NCBI RefSeq assembly: GCF_001642575.1
Contig: NZ_LXNG01000006.1
Span: 1 to 64,000 of the forward strand
Reading direction: 5' to 3'
DNA: 64,000 bases
Origin: Xanthomonas floridensis
Lineage (GTDB): Bacteria > Pseudomonadota > Gammaproteobacteria > Xanthomonadales > Xanthomonadaceae
In this document: piece by piece, positions 36,821 through 44,856 of the stretch
How positions within the stretch are numbered: the first letter of the stretch is position 1
Layout: each line of letters begins with the position of its first letter
The notes under the pieces: generated by a model
Told to the model about the DNA's origin: nothing
Database searches by the model: none
What the model saw: the letters and a program-made list of their open reading frames with translations, nothing else
Translations under genes and position numbers: made by a program

Positions 36821-36836
36821 AGCAGGGACCATGCCA
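36821..36836 (-). promoter_or_regulatory. Candidate sigma-54 promoter of glnA
   Basis: On the minus strand TGGCATGGTCCCTGCT matches TGGCAC-N5-TTGCW with one change in each box and correct GG-N10-GC spacing. Transcription would start near 36810, giving a leader of about 37 bases to the glnA ATG. Two NtrC-type sites upstream support it. Confidence 0.65.
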
Positions 36837-36899
36837 AGCTGCGGCACTTCACAAGTCGTTGATTTTGCTGACATCGGTCGAGATCGCTGCCATTGCAAA

Positions 36900-36914
36900 A
36901 CACCATCTTGGTGC
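36900..36914. promoter_or_regulatory. NtrC-binding-like site, promoter-proximal
   Basis: ACACC-ATCTT-GGTGC, close to the enterobacterial NtrC consensus GCACC-N5-GGTGC with one mismatch. Its centre lies about 97 bp upstream of the predicted glnA start and exactly 31 bp from the second site, about three helical turns. Confidence 0.65.
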
Positions 36915-36930
36915 AAATCAACTCCATGTT

Positions 36931-36945
36931 GCACCGATATGGTGC
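36931..36945. promoter_or_regulatory. NtrC-binding-like site, promoter-distal
   Basis: GCACC-GATAT-GGTGC, a perfect match to the NtrC dyad, extended to TGCACC/GGTGCA. Its centre is about 128 bp upstream of the predicted glnA start. It also lies only about 50 bp before the uppP start codon on the other strand. Confidence 0.75.
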
Positions 36946-36995
36946 ATGCCGCAATGCACTATCCTTTCGCCTCCCCCGCACTCCTCTCCCGCCCG

Positions 36996-37790
36996 ATGTC
37001 CGACCTCATTTCCGCCCTGTTGCTGGGCATTCTCGAAGGCCTCACCGAATTCCTGCCGATCTCCAGCACCGGCCACCTGCTGATCGCCGAACAATGGCTC
37101 GGACGCCGCTCGGATTTCTTCAATATCGTCATCCAGGCCGGTGCCATCCTGGCGATCTGCCTGGCGCTGCGGCAGAAGCTGTGGACCCTGGCCACCGGCC
37201 TGGGCGAGCGCGCCAACCGCGACTACGTGCTCAAGATCGGCGTGGCCTTCATGGTCACCGCAGTGGTCGGGCTGATCGTGCGCAAGGCCGGCTGGCAGCT
37301 GCCGGAAACCATCCATCCGGTGGCCTGGGCACTGCTGATCGGCGGTGTATGGATGCTGGTGGCCGAGCATTTCGCCGGCAAGATGCCCGAGCGCGACGTG
37401 GTGACCTGGAAGGTGGCCATTGCCGTGGGCCTGGCGCAGGTAGTGGCCGGTGTATTCCCGGGCACCTCGCGCTCGGCGTCGGCGATCTTCCTGGCGATGC
37501 TGCTGGGCCTGAGCAAGCGCTCGGCGGCGGCGGATTTCGTGTTCATGGTGGGCATCCCGACCATGTTCGCGGCCAGCGGCTACGCGCTGCTGGAGATGTA
37601 CAAGGACGGTGGCTTCGGCAGCGAAAACTGGACCGATGTGGCAGTGGCCTTCGTGGCAGCCACCATCACCGGCTTTGTCGTGGTGAAGTGGCTGCTGGGC
37701 TACATCAAGAAGCACCGCTTCACCATATTTGCTGTGTACCGCATCCTGCTCGGCGCGGCCTTGCTGCTGTGGTTGCCCGCCGTGGCCTGA
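36996..37790 (+). CDS. uppP: Undecaprenyl-diphosphatase UppP (BacA)
   Basis: 264 residues from ATG 36996, with about eight membrane helices. The two active-site motifs are present: GLTEFLPISSTGHL near the N-terminus and PGTSRSASAIFLAMLLGLSK in the middle. UppP dephosphorylates undecaprenyl diphosphate so the carrier lipid can be reused in cell-wall and polysaccharide synthesis; overexpression gives bacitracin resistance. It is divergent from glnA, and its leader overlaps the glnA enhancer sites. The long run-through reading of this frame starting at 34989 is antisense to glnA and was rejected. Confidence 0.95.
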   Translation: MSDLISALLLGILEGLTEFLPISSTGHLLIAEQWLGRRSDFFNIVIQAGAILAICLALRQKLWTLATGLGERANRDYVLKIGVAFMVTAVVGLIVRKAGWQLPETIHPVAWALLIGGVWMLVAEHFAGKMPERDVVTWKVAIAVGLAQVVAGVFPGTSRSASAIFLAMLLGLSKRSAAADFVFMVGIPTMFAASGYALLEMYKDGGFGSENWTDVAVAFVAATITGFVVVKWLLGYIKKHRFTIFAVYRILLGAALLLWLPAVA

Positions 37791-37923
37791 GGCAGCACCG
37801 TTGCCATGCCCCTGCCCGTCGCCGCGTGCGGCGGACAGGGCGCATGCGCGAGCAGTGACGCCGGTCATTGCCCTGGCCGCCGGCTGGCGGTATCACTGAG
37901 GCATCGACCACCAGGAGCCACCC

Positions 37924-38736
37924 ATGCGTGCCGTGTTCTTCGCCCCGGCCCTGCTGGCGGCGGGCGTGACGGCCTGCGGCTCGGGCACACCGCCTGACGT
38001 TGCCGACGCCGCGCATTCCGGACCGGAAGCCGCCGCCGCGGCCGTGGACGCAGCAGCTGCCGAGGCCGCCCCGTTGCGCGCGGCCCTGCAGGCCCGCCAC
38101 TGGCAACTGCTGCAGGCCAACGATGCCCACGGCACCGCCCTGGTCAGCCTGTTCGTGGCCGGCAGCGCGCCGCTGCAACTGGATTTTGGCGATCAACGCA
38201 TCCACGTCAGCCAGACCTGCAACGCGCTGGGCGCCAACTACAGCGTGGCAGCCGCGCAGCTGCAGATCGGCCGGGTGGTCTCCAGCAAGCGGCTGTGTGC
38301 GCAACCGCGGAAAATGGCGCAGGAGCACGCCGCCAGCGCGCTCTTGTCGGGCCGCTTCGCCGTGGCGCTGGACACCACCCAGGCCACGCCGCAGCTACGC
38401 CTGACCCGCAGCGATGGCACCCGCCTGCTGTTCGGCGGCGCGCCCACGGCCGACACCCTCCACGGCGGCCCCGGGCAGACGCTATTGCTGGAGGTGGCGG
38501 CCGACACCGTGCCCTGCCCCGCCGACCCGGCGCGCGCGTGCCTGCAGGTGCGCGAGCAAACCCCGCAGGGACAGCCGGCGACCGCACAGTGGACACCGCT
38601 CGACGGCAGCATCGAAGGCTTCGAGCACGAGGCCAGCATCCGCACCGTGCTGCGTGTCACCCGCTATCCCGCGGCATCGGGCTCTACGGGCGCGCCGGCG
38701 TATGTGCTGGATCAGATGATCGAGGCGAGTGGGTAG
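37924..38736 (+). CDS. META plus DUF4377 domain lipoprotein (HslJ-like)
   Basis: 270 residues. The lipoprotein signal ends VTAC (Cys18), followed by an Ala-rich spacer. A META/HslJ domain (about 50-165) shows ALQARHWQLLQA, FGDQRIHVSQTCNALGANY and a LLFGG ending. A second domain resembling DUF4377 follows, with VPCPADPARACLQVRE and the terminal YVLDQMIEASG. Such lipoproteins sit in the periplasm or outer membrane; E. coli HslJ is heat-inducible and linked to novobiocin resistance, but the role here is unknown. Confidence 0.8.
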   Translation: MRAVFFAPALLAAGVTACGSGTPPDVADAAHSGPEAAAAAVDAAAAEAAPLRAALQARHWQLLQANDAHGTALVSLFVAGSAPLQLDFGDQRIHVSQTCNALGANYSVAAAQLQIGRVVSSKRLCAQPRKMAQEHAASALLSGRFAVALDTTQATPQLRLTRSDGTRLLFGGAPTADTLHGGPGQTLLLEVAADTVPCPADPARACLQVREQTPQGQPATAQWTPLDGSIEGFEHEASIRTVLRVTRYPAASGSTGAPAYVLDQMIEASG

Positions 38737-38739
38737 GTT

Positions 38740-38837
38740 GGGATTCGGGATTCGGGATTCGGGATTCGGGATTCGGGATTCGGGAAGCGGGAAGCGGGAA
38801 GCGGGAAGCGGGAAGCGGGAAGCGGGAAGCGGGAAGC
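38740..38837. repeat. Two-part heptamer array (GGGATTC)6(GGGAAGC)8
   Basis: Six copies of GGGATTC pass without a break into eight copies of GGGAAGC. It starts 3 bp after the META lipoprotein stop. The two halves differ at two adjacent positions of the unit, showing that a variant unit was amplified within one array. Confidence 0.97.
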
Positions 38838-39145
38838 GTACGAGCAGATCGCCGGGCGCGTCCGGCGGCAAGCGGTTGTGTCGTTCACTCGCAGGCACAT
38901 CGGATGCGCCTGCGCAGCAGAACACCCAGGACGCGTCCAGCACTAAGAGGCCGGGTCTTCGCAATCGACGATCACATGGCGAAAGCGACCGCGTAGTCGC
39001 TGCGCGGCCGCATTACCGCTTTCAGAGCGGCTAACAGAAAAACCTAGCGAGCGGTCGTCAGGTGGGGACGGCGCGGAGGAACCGGGTATACGTGCGGTGC
39101 ACCGAGTACCCGCTACGCCCGCCTGGCGGCCGCGCAGCCGCGTTG
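38838..39145. other. Intergenic region without a supported gene
   Basis: 308 bp between the heptamer array and the RKIP-like gene's stop codon. Only short GC-rich readings are present. No terminator, RNA or regulatory site was recognised. Confidence 0.5.
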
Positions 39146-39766
39146 TCAGCTGCCTTGGCGCAGCGACGGGTTCAGCGTGTAGGTGCCGTGCAATGCGGCC
39201 TCGGCCAGTACGTGGCCCTGCATCGCCGACAGCAGGTCGGCGGCGGTGAACGGGGTCGGCAGCGGTAGCTGCGCCACATCCAGCGCGAATACGCGGAAGA
39301 AATAGCGGTGCGTGCGCAGGTCGTTGAATGGCGGGTATGGGCCGTCGTAGCCCAGATAGTCGCCGGCCATGTCGGGATTGCCGGCAAACCATTGGGTGTA
39401 GGAGTTCAGGCCCTGGCGGGCGCCCGCCGAGCCGGCCGGCTGAGGCTTGCCCTTGGGCACGAATCCGTCGCTGCAGCTGCCGGCGGCAATCGCATGCACG
39501 TTGGCGGGGATATCGGCCATCGCCCAATGCACGAAATCGGTGCGTGGCTGTTCCACCGGAATCTGCACGTCCTCGCGCCCCACCGTCTCCGGCACCGTGG
39601 GCACATCCGGGTCCAGGCACAGCAGCGCGAACGACTGCGTGCCGGCCGGCACCTCGCTCCAGGCAAGCTGCGGGTTACGGTTGGGGGCAAAGCCTTCCGG
39701 GGTGCCGGCGGCAAATTCCGCCGCAATCGGCTTGCCGTTTTCGATGCTGGTACTGGTCAGACGCAT
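39146..39766 (-). CDS. YbhB/YbcL family (Raf kinase inhibitor-like, PEBP) protein
   Basis: 206 residues from ATG 39766 (MRLTSTSIENGKPIAAEF). The PEBP core is visible: APNRNPQLAWSEVP, LLCLDPDVP, the FVHWAMADIP strand with the conserved DxxxHW, GYDGPYPPFND (the GPxPP ligand-site loop) and HRYFFRVFALD. It is cytoplasmic as no signal peptide is seen from this start. Bacterial members have no firm function. The in-frame extension to 39931 is compositionally odd and was left out. Confidence 0.9.
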   Translation of the reverse strand: MRLTSTSIENGKPIAAEFAAGTPEGFAPNRNPQLAWSEVPAGTQSFALLCLDPDVPTVPETVGREDVQIPVEQPRTDFVHWAMADIPANVHAIAAGSCSDGFVPKGKPQPAGSAGARQGLNSYTQWFAGNPDMAGDYLGYDGPYPPFNDLRTHRYFFRVFALDVAQLPLPTPFTAADLLSAMQGHVLAEAALHGTYTLNPSLRQGS

Positions 39767-39967
39767 GCTCAGGTCTCCGTGGATCGAGGGTGCCCAGCGT
39801 GCCTGGATCGGCGCATCAGCGGAAGCCGCCGCCGTGGAACCGTGTGTGGCGCGGCCGGCGCAGTGACGCGCAGGCGTTGTCAGAAGCGTCAGCCGGGCAG
39901 GGATCGCCGGCATCTTGATCGACCCCGGCATCCTTGCGTGCCGCGCCGCCGGGATGGTTGGACTTCC

Positions 39968-40028
39968 GTAGGAGCAGACCTGGCCGCGACGGGCTGCGCC
40001 GGAACTGGTAGGCCGGGTCCGCTCCTAC
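39968..40028. repeat. REP-like element with GTAGGAGC / GCTCCTAC ends
   Basis: A 61-bp stretch bounded by inverted GTAGGAGC (39968-39975) and GCTCCTAC (40021-40028), with AGACCTGGCCGCGA inside the left end. A related GGAGCGGACCTGGCCGC occurs at 60361-60377. It is typical of Xanthomonas intergenic palindromic repeats. It is the only recognisable item in the 304-bp gap 39767-40070. Confidence 0.75.
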
Positions 40029-40070
40029 AACAGCACCGCGCTTGCGGAACGGCAAGCGGCGGGCCATGCG

Positions 40071-42143
40071 TCAGTCCTGCGGGTAGCCGAAGCGCACCGC
40101 GATCAGGGTGAGCAGGTCGAACTGGGCGCCAAGCACACTGCGGTAATCGCGCCAGCGCCCTGCGGCCAGGCGGGCCGGGCCGCGGGGTTCCACCAGCGGG
40201 AAGCGCAGCCCGAAGGCCTGCTCCAGCGCGTCGGAAATGCCCTGCGGGTCGCTCTCGATACCGTCCAGCCGGATGATCCGATGCGGGTACAGATCGCGTT
40301 CGTGCAGCACCGCCAGTTGCTCCAGCGCGGCCAGCAGCCAGTCGGTGGCCTGCTGCGGCGATTGCAGCGCCAGTGGTGCCGGGGCACCGGCCGAGAGCCA
40401 GTCCAGCAGCATGTCGCGCGGGTCGCGCAGCGCGATCGCCAGGCGCCCCTCGGGCAGATGCGGGCGCAACGCGGTGAGCAGGCTGTTGTCCCACCACAGC
40501 AGCCAGTCGATGACGTTGCCGTCGTCGATGCCGCGGCGCGGCAGCTGTGCCTTCCAGCCTTCCACCAGCGCCATCGGCGCGAGCTCGCCGGAAGCCAGCT
40601 GCTCGATGGTGCGGTAGCTCTGCAGCGCGTCCGACGGCGGGGTGGTGCCATAGCGGTCGCCGCGTACCAGCGGGGTGGCGGCATCCATCACCGCGATCAG
40701 GCGTTCGACATGCGAGCCGGGCACGCCCCAGACGAACAACGGGCGCGCGGTGACGGTGTCGGGAATGGTCCCCAGCGCCGGCCACTGCATCGGCTGCCTG
40801 GCGGCCTGCGGCGGCAACGGCAGCCGGTGCTGGGCCTGCTCGCGCTGGAACTGCATCCAGGTCGCCAGGGCCGCGTCGGGTTGCCCGGCACGGTCCTGCA
40901 CGTTGCCCAGCCATGGCCGCAGCACGGTCTGCTGCGGCGCCGGCAGGGAGTCGATCAGCGATTGCACGCAGGCGATCGCCGCCGGCGGGTCGCGCTCGAG
41001 CAGGGCTTCGACGATGCGCTGCTCGCCGCTGATGCGGCCCGGCTCCACGGCCACGATCTGGCGCGCCACCATTTCCGCTTCCTCGGCATGGCCCTGCATG
41101 TCGTACACGCGCATCAGCGCTTCCAGCGCCGGCAGGTGCTCGGGCATGGCCAGCAGCCAGCGCTCGATCACCGCCTGCGCCTGCGGCCCGCCGACCGGCT
41201 CCACCGCCAGGCGGGCCAGCCACAGGTCATGCGCATTGGCCGAAGTGGCCAGCGCCGCATCCAGGGTGTCGCGCGCGTCGTCCACCGCGCCCAGCCGCTC
41301 CCAGGCGGTGAGCAGCGCATGCAGGGTGCGGCGGTCGGCCGGCCAGTGCGCCAGCGCCAGACGCAGGTGCGCTACGGCCTGGTCGGGGCGCCCGGCCTGC
41401 AATTCCATCTCGCCGGCAAGCCGGCGCATGGCCGGGATGTCGCCGCCGGGCTGGGCCAGCACGCCCTGCATCGCGGTCAGCGCATCGTCCAGGCGCCCCT
41501 GGCGCTGGGCCAGCTGGGCGATGAAGGCGCGCAGCGCGGTGCCGGGCGGATTGAGCTCCACCACGCGCTCGAACGCGCGCTCGGCAAAGGCGAAGTGTTC
41601 CTTCTGCAGGTAGGCAAAGCCCAATGCGAACATCACCCGTGCATCGTCGGGCAACTGCTCGGCGGCGCGGGTGAGCAGCGACAGCGCGCGGTCGCTCTGG
41701 CCGCGACGCATTTCCACCACGCCATCGACCGCCAGCAACTGCGGGTGCTCCGGCGCCAGCCGCGCAGCGGTGCGGCTCAGCCGCTCGGCTTCGTCCAGAT
41801 CGCCGCGCGCCACCGCCAGATGCGCCTGCATCACATAGGCGTTGAACTGGTTGGGGTCCAGCGCGGTGCTGCGCGACAGCGCGACATCGGCGGCGGCCAG
41901 ATCGCGCGCGGCCAGCAGCAGGCCGGCACGCAGCAGGTGCAGATCGGCGTCTTCCGGGGTCAGCGTCAGCGCGGTGTCGATACTGGCCAGCGCCAGCGCC
42001 GGCTGACCTTGCTGCTGCAGGGCCAGCCCGAGCCAGCGGTGCGGCTGCGCATCGTCCGGCGTGCTGGTGGCCCATTCGCGGGCCAGCGCCACCGCATCGT
42101 CGGCCGCATTGCGGCGCAGGGCTTGGAGAATGGCGTCTTGCAT
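40071..42143 (-). CDS. TPR protein with degenerate sulfotransferase domain
   Basis: 690 residues. The first ~420 are TPR-type helix pairs (for example RWLGLALQQQGQPALALASID, FALGFAYLQKEHFAFAERAF). The C-terminal ~230 residues match the sulfotransferase_3 layout of TPR-sulfotransferase proteins, with a late LRDPRDMLLDW motif (the 3'-phosphate loop equivalent). However, the 5'-phosphate loop, normally GxPRSGTT, reads GVPGSHVE near residue 470, so PAPS binding is doubtful. The protein may be a scaffold rather than an enzyme. It is cytoplasmic with no signal peptide. Confidence 0.82.
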   Translation of the reverse strand: MQDAILQALRRNAADDAVALAREWATSTPDDAQPHRWLGLALQQQGQPALALASIDTALTLTPEDADLHLLRAGLLLAARDLAAADVALSRSTALDPNQFNAYVMQAHLAVARGDLDEAERLSRTAARLAPEHPQLLAVDGVVEMRRGQSDRALSLLTRAAEQLPDDARVMFALGFAYLQKEHFAFAERAFERVVELNPPGTALRAFIAQLAQRQGRLDDALTAMQGVLAQPGGDIPAMRRLAGEMELQAGRPDQAVAHLRLALAHWPADRRTLHALLTAWERLGAVDDARDTLDAALATSANAHDLWLARLAVEPVGGPQAQAVIERWLLAMPEHLPALEALMRVYDMQGHAEEAEMVARQIVAVEPGRISGEQRIVEALLERDPPAAIACVQSLIDSLPAPQQTVLRPWLGNVQDRAGQPDAALATWMQFQREQAQHRLPLPPQAARQPMQWPALGTIPDTVTARPLFVWGVPGSHVERLIAVMDAATPLVRGDRYGTTPPSDALQSYRTIEQLASGELAPMALVEGWKAQLPRRGIDDGNVIDWLLWWDNSLLTALRPHLPEGRLAIALRDPRDMLLDWLSAGAPAPLALQSPQQATDWLLAALEQLAVLHERDLYPHRIIRLDGIESDPQGISDALEQAFGLRFPLVEPRGPARLAAGRWRDYRSVLGAQFDLLTLIAVRFGYPQD

Positions 42144-42200
42144 GGCGGCGGTGTGTCCCGGACAAACCGCTATTGTAACGATGCGCGCCGTGGCGCCGAC

Positions 42201-43187
42201 CTACCGGGTGGCGGCCAGCCGCTCGGCCACCCAGCGTTCGGCAAAGCCGTCGCCACGGGCGTTTTCCAGAAAGCCGCAATGGCCGCCCCAGCGCGCGATC
42301 TCCAGCTGCGCATGCGCCGGCAGGCGCCAGGCAGCGAAGTCTTCGAACGGAATCACCGGGTCGTCTTCGGCCATCAGGATGTCCGAGGGCACCTGCAGTC
42401 CGGCCAGGCGCTCGCCGGCGATCGAGTAACTGTCGAAATAGGCTTCCAGCGAGCCATGCCCGGTGTGTTGCACCGCCAGCCAGGCCATCAGCTCGCGCAT
42501 GTCCAGCGCCAGGGTGGCGTCGTCGTAGCCGTGCTGGTCCGGGAACAGCTGGCGCTTGCGCAACAGCGATTCGCGCCATTTACGACGGAAATACCAGTCG
42601 TAGAATTGCGGGCCTTTTTCCAGCTGGGTCATCGTCGCCGCCGGATCCAGCAACGGACACACGGCCGCCACCCGTGCCAGCGGCAGACCGGCGGCCGGCG
42701 CACGCAAGGCCAGCCGCAGCGCGAAATTGCCACCCAGCGAATACCCGGCCGCCAGCAGCTGCGCCGACGGAAAGCGCTGCCACAGATCGCAGGCAGCATT
42801 GACCACCTCGTCGATGCGGTCGGAGTGGAACAGGTCCACGTTGAGATGATGGGTGCCGCCGTGGTCGCGGAAATTCAGCCGGAACACCTGGTAGCCCAGG
42901 CCAAGCAAACGCGCGGCGGTCAGCCGCATGTAGTTGGAGTCGGCGCTGCCTTCCCAGCCGTGCAACAGCAACACGGTGCCGCGTACCGGCGCATCGCCGG
43001 GCGGTACGCTCATCCAGCCCTGCAGGCGCACGCCGTCGCCGCCGTCGAGAATATGTTCGCTGGTGACCGCGCCACTGGCAGCCAGCAGCTGCCGGCTGCG
43101 CAGCCGGCGCAAGGCGCTGCTGCCCAGCACCGATTGCACGTGCGGATTACGCAGCCAGCGCGGCGGCTGGTAGTCGGAGGCGTTCAA
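42201..43187 (-). CDS. YheT-type alpha/beta hydrolase
   Basis: 328 residues starting at a TTG codon (reads MNASDYQPPRWLRNPHVQSVL); no in-frame ATG gives the conserved PPRWLRNPHVQ opening, so a rare start is likely. The HGWEGSADSNYMR loop, the nucleophile elbow GYSLGGNFAL and the late aspartate in AEDDPVIPFEDF with a histidine in WGGHCGF form the catalytic triad. This is the abhydrolase_4/YheT family; the substrate is not known, probably a lipid or ester. Confidence 0.85.
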   Translation of the reverse strand: MNASDYQPPRWLRNPHVQSVLGSSALRRLRSRQLLAASGAVTSEHILDGGDGVRLQGWMSVPPGDAPVRGTVLLLHGWEGSADSNYMRLTAARLLGLGYQVFRLNFRDHGGTHHLNVDLFHSDRIDEVVNAACDLWQRFPSAQLLAAGYSLGGNFALRLALRAPAAGLPLARVAAVCPLLDPAATMTQLEKGPQFYDWYFRRKWRESLLRKRQLFPDQHGYDDATLALDMRELMAWLAVQHTGHGSLEAYFDSYSIAGERLAGLQVPSDILMAEDDPVIPFEDFAAWRLPAHAQLEIARWGGHCGFLENARGDGFAERWVAERLAATR

Positions 43188-43250
43188 GCGCGCGCCGGGC
43201 CGGATAGTGGCGCGGTGGCCATGGGGGCGATGCGCGCGTGCATTGCCGGC

Positions 43251-44054
43251 TCAGGACTCCATCGCGGCAATGATGCGTTGCCGCGAGGTCTCGGCCAGGC
43301 GGCGGCGGCCTTCGATATCGAAAGCCCCGATCGGCTCCAGGAAATGCACTTCCGCCAACCGCGACGGCTCGCCCAGCAGGCGCACGATATTGGCGAAGAA
43401 ACTCTCGCGCTCGCCGAAGGCCACCACCGCCTGCGCATTGCCGCGCGCGCCGTAGCGCAGCGCCACCGGCTGCACCGGCACGCCAGCTTCCACCGCGGCC
43501 TGGAAGATGCGCGCATGGAACGGACCCACTTCGGTGCCGCCGCGGGTGCGCCCTTCCGGAAACACGCCGACCGGCTTGCCGCTGCGCAGGCGCTGCAGCA
43601 TTTCCTGCAGCACGCCGCCCAGCGATTCGGTGCTGCCGCGCTGGTGGAAGATGGTCTGGCCCTTGGTCGCCAGCCAGCCCACCAGCGGCCAGCCGGCAAT
43701 CTCGCGTTTGGCCACAAAGCCCATCACGCGTTGGCTGTGCAGCATGGAGATATCCACCCAGCTGACGTGATTGGCCACGAACAGCGTCGCGCCCGACAGC
43801 GGCGTGCCCATCCGGCGCAGGCGGAAGCCGAAGATGCGCATCAGGTTGCCCTGCCACCAGCGGATCATCCGCTCGTCCAGGGTGTCCTCGCGCCCGGTAC
43901 GGATGCGCGCCAGCGGCGGCGTCACCACGCACAGCATGGTGATCGGCAGGCAGAGGCACAGATGCAGCAGCAGCAGCGGCACCCGATACAGGTACCGGAA
44001 CCAACGCAACGCGCCGCGAGCGTCGCGCATGGCGTCCAGGGATGACTCGCTCAT
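43251..44054 (-). CDS. 1-acyl-glycerol-3-phosphate acyltransferase (PlsC-like)
   Basis: 267 residues from ATG 44054 (MSESSLDAMRDARGAL). There is an N-terminal membrane helix (about 25-50). The four acyltransferase boxes are present: NHVSWVD (NHxxxxD), an FHQRGS segment, FPEGRTRGG (the FPEG site) and VPVQPVAL. It probably moves an acyl chain onto lysophosphatidic acid at the membrane. It could be one of the several PlsC paralogues or an ornithine-lipid-type acyltransferase; the sequence alone does not tell. The YheT gene follows on the same strand. Confidence 0.88.
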   Translation of the reverse strand: MSESSLDAMRDARGALRWFRYLYRVPLLLLHLCLCLPITMLCVVTPPLARIRTGREDTLDERMIRWWQGNLMRIFGFRLRRMGTPLSGATLFVANHVSWVDISMLHSQRVMGFVAKREIAGWPLVGWLATKGQTIFHQRGSTESLGGVLQEMLQRLRSGKPVGVFPEGRTRGGTEVGPFHARIFQAAVEAGVPVQPVALRYGARGNAQAVVAFGERESFFANIVRLLGEPSRLAEVHFLEPIGAFDIEGRRRLAETSRQRIIAAMES

Positions 44055-44171
44055 TCGACCAACGGGACCGGTAACAGGGGAAGAAGGCACGTCTATTGTG
44101 ACAGCAGCTTGGCGGCGGCGCAGTGCCGGCAACGGGTGGCGCTGTTCCACCCATGCCGTTGCCGGGCCTGC

Positions 44172-44600
44172 TCAGCCATGGGTGCGTGCCACCACCGCCA
44201 GGGTCAGCCGCGAGACGCAAACGCGCTTGCCGGCCGGATTTTCGATGACGATATCCCAGACCTGGGTGCTGCGCCCCACGTGCACCGCGCGCGCGGTGCC
44301 GGTGACCAGGCCCTCGGTGGCCGCGCGCAAGTGGTTGGCATTGATCTCCAGCCCCACGCACATCTGGCTGGTCATGTCCACGCACAGGTTGCCGGCGCTG
44401 CTGCCCAGGGTTTCGGCCAGCACCACCGAGGCGCCGCCATGCAGCAGGCCATACGGCTGCTTGGTGCGCGCATCCACCGGCATGGTGGCGCGCAGCCAAT
44501 CGTCGCCGGCCTCGGTGAACACGATGCCCAGATGCTCGATCAGGGTATTGCGGCTGGAAGCGTTGAGGGCGGTCAGGTCGACGGGGGCGCGGAAGGTCAT
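44172..44600 (-). CDS. Hot-dog thioesterase of PaaI/YdiI type
   Basis: 142 residues. The PaaI-type core is present: GIVFTEAGDDWLRATMPVD, then YGLLHGGASVVLAETLGSSAGNL, whose HGG and catalytic Glu are as in YdiI and EntH, then VGLEINANHLRAATEG. It hydrolyses an acyl-CoA; the YdiI-like pattern is compatible with 1,4-dihydroxy-2-naphthoyl-CoA or aromatic-CoA substrates. No pathway gene lies nearby to choose between them. A heptamer array begins immediately upstream of its start codon. Confidence 0.87.
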   Translation of the reverse strand: MTFRAPVDLTALNASSRNTLIEHLGIVFTEAGDDWLRATMPVDARTKQPYGLLHGGASVVLAETLGSSAGNLCVDMTSQMCVGLEINANHLRAATEGLVTGTARAVHVGRSTQVWDIVIENPAGKRVCVSRLTLAVVARTHG

Positions 44601-44656
44601 GGATTGGGGATTGGGGATTGGGGATTGGGAATCGGGAATCGGGAATCGGGAATCGC
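44601..44656. repeat. Heptamer array, two variant units (4 + 4)
   Basis: Four copies of GGATTGG followed by four of GAATCGG (last one ending in C). In another phase these are GGGATTG and GGGAATC, variants of the heptamer at 25151 and 38740. The array begins directly against the thioesterase start codon, so it occupies the ribosome-site and leader region of that gene. Confidence 0.95.
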
Positions 44657-44856
44657 CACAGCGTTTGCGGGGCCGGGGCCTGATGCAATGCGGTGGCGGG
44701 GTGGTTCACGCCGTGACGGTAACAGGCCGGGCGGGTCGTTGCTTGTCGGACGCTGGCGGGATCGGTGCCACCTGCGGTGATCTCAGGGCCAATGACGGCT
44801 GGTGCGGGTTCTGGGGCTGCACGCGGTGCCGGTGCACGGTTCCGGCAGCGTGGTGG

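Noticed and set aside
39889..41223. 444-codon minus-strand reading
   Set aside because: A shifted-frame shadow of the TPR-sulfotransferase gene; Ala/Gly/Arg-rich with no domain.
40281..44045. Very long plus-strand open frame of more than 1200 codons
   Set aside because: It is antisense to the TPR-sulfotransferase, YheT and acyltransferase genes, which have clear motifs. High GC removes stops from the opposite strand; its translation is Gln/Arg/His-rich with no domain.
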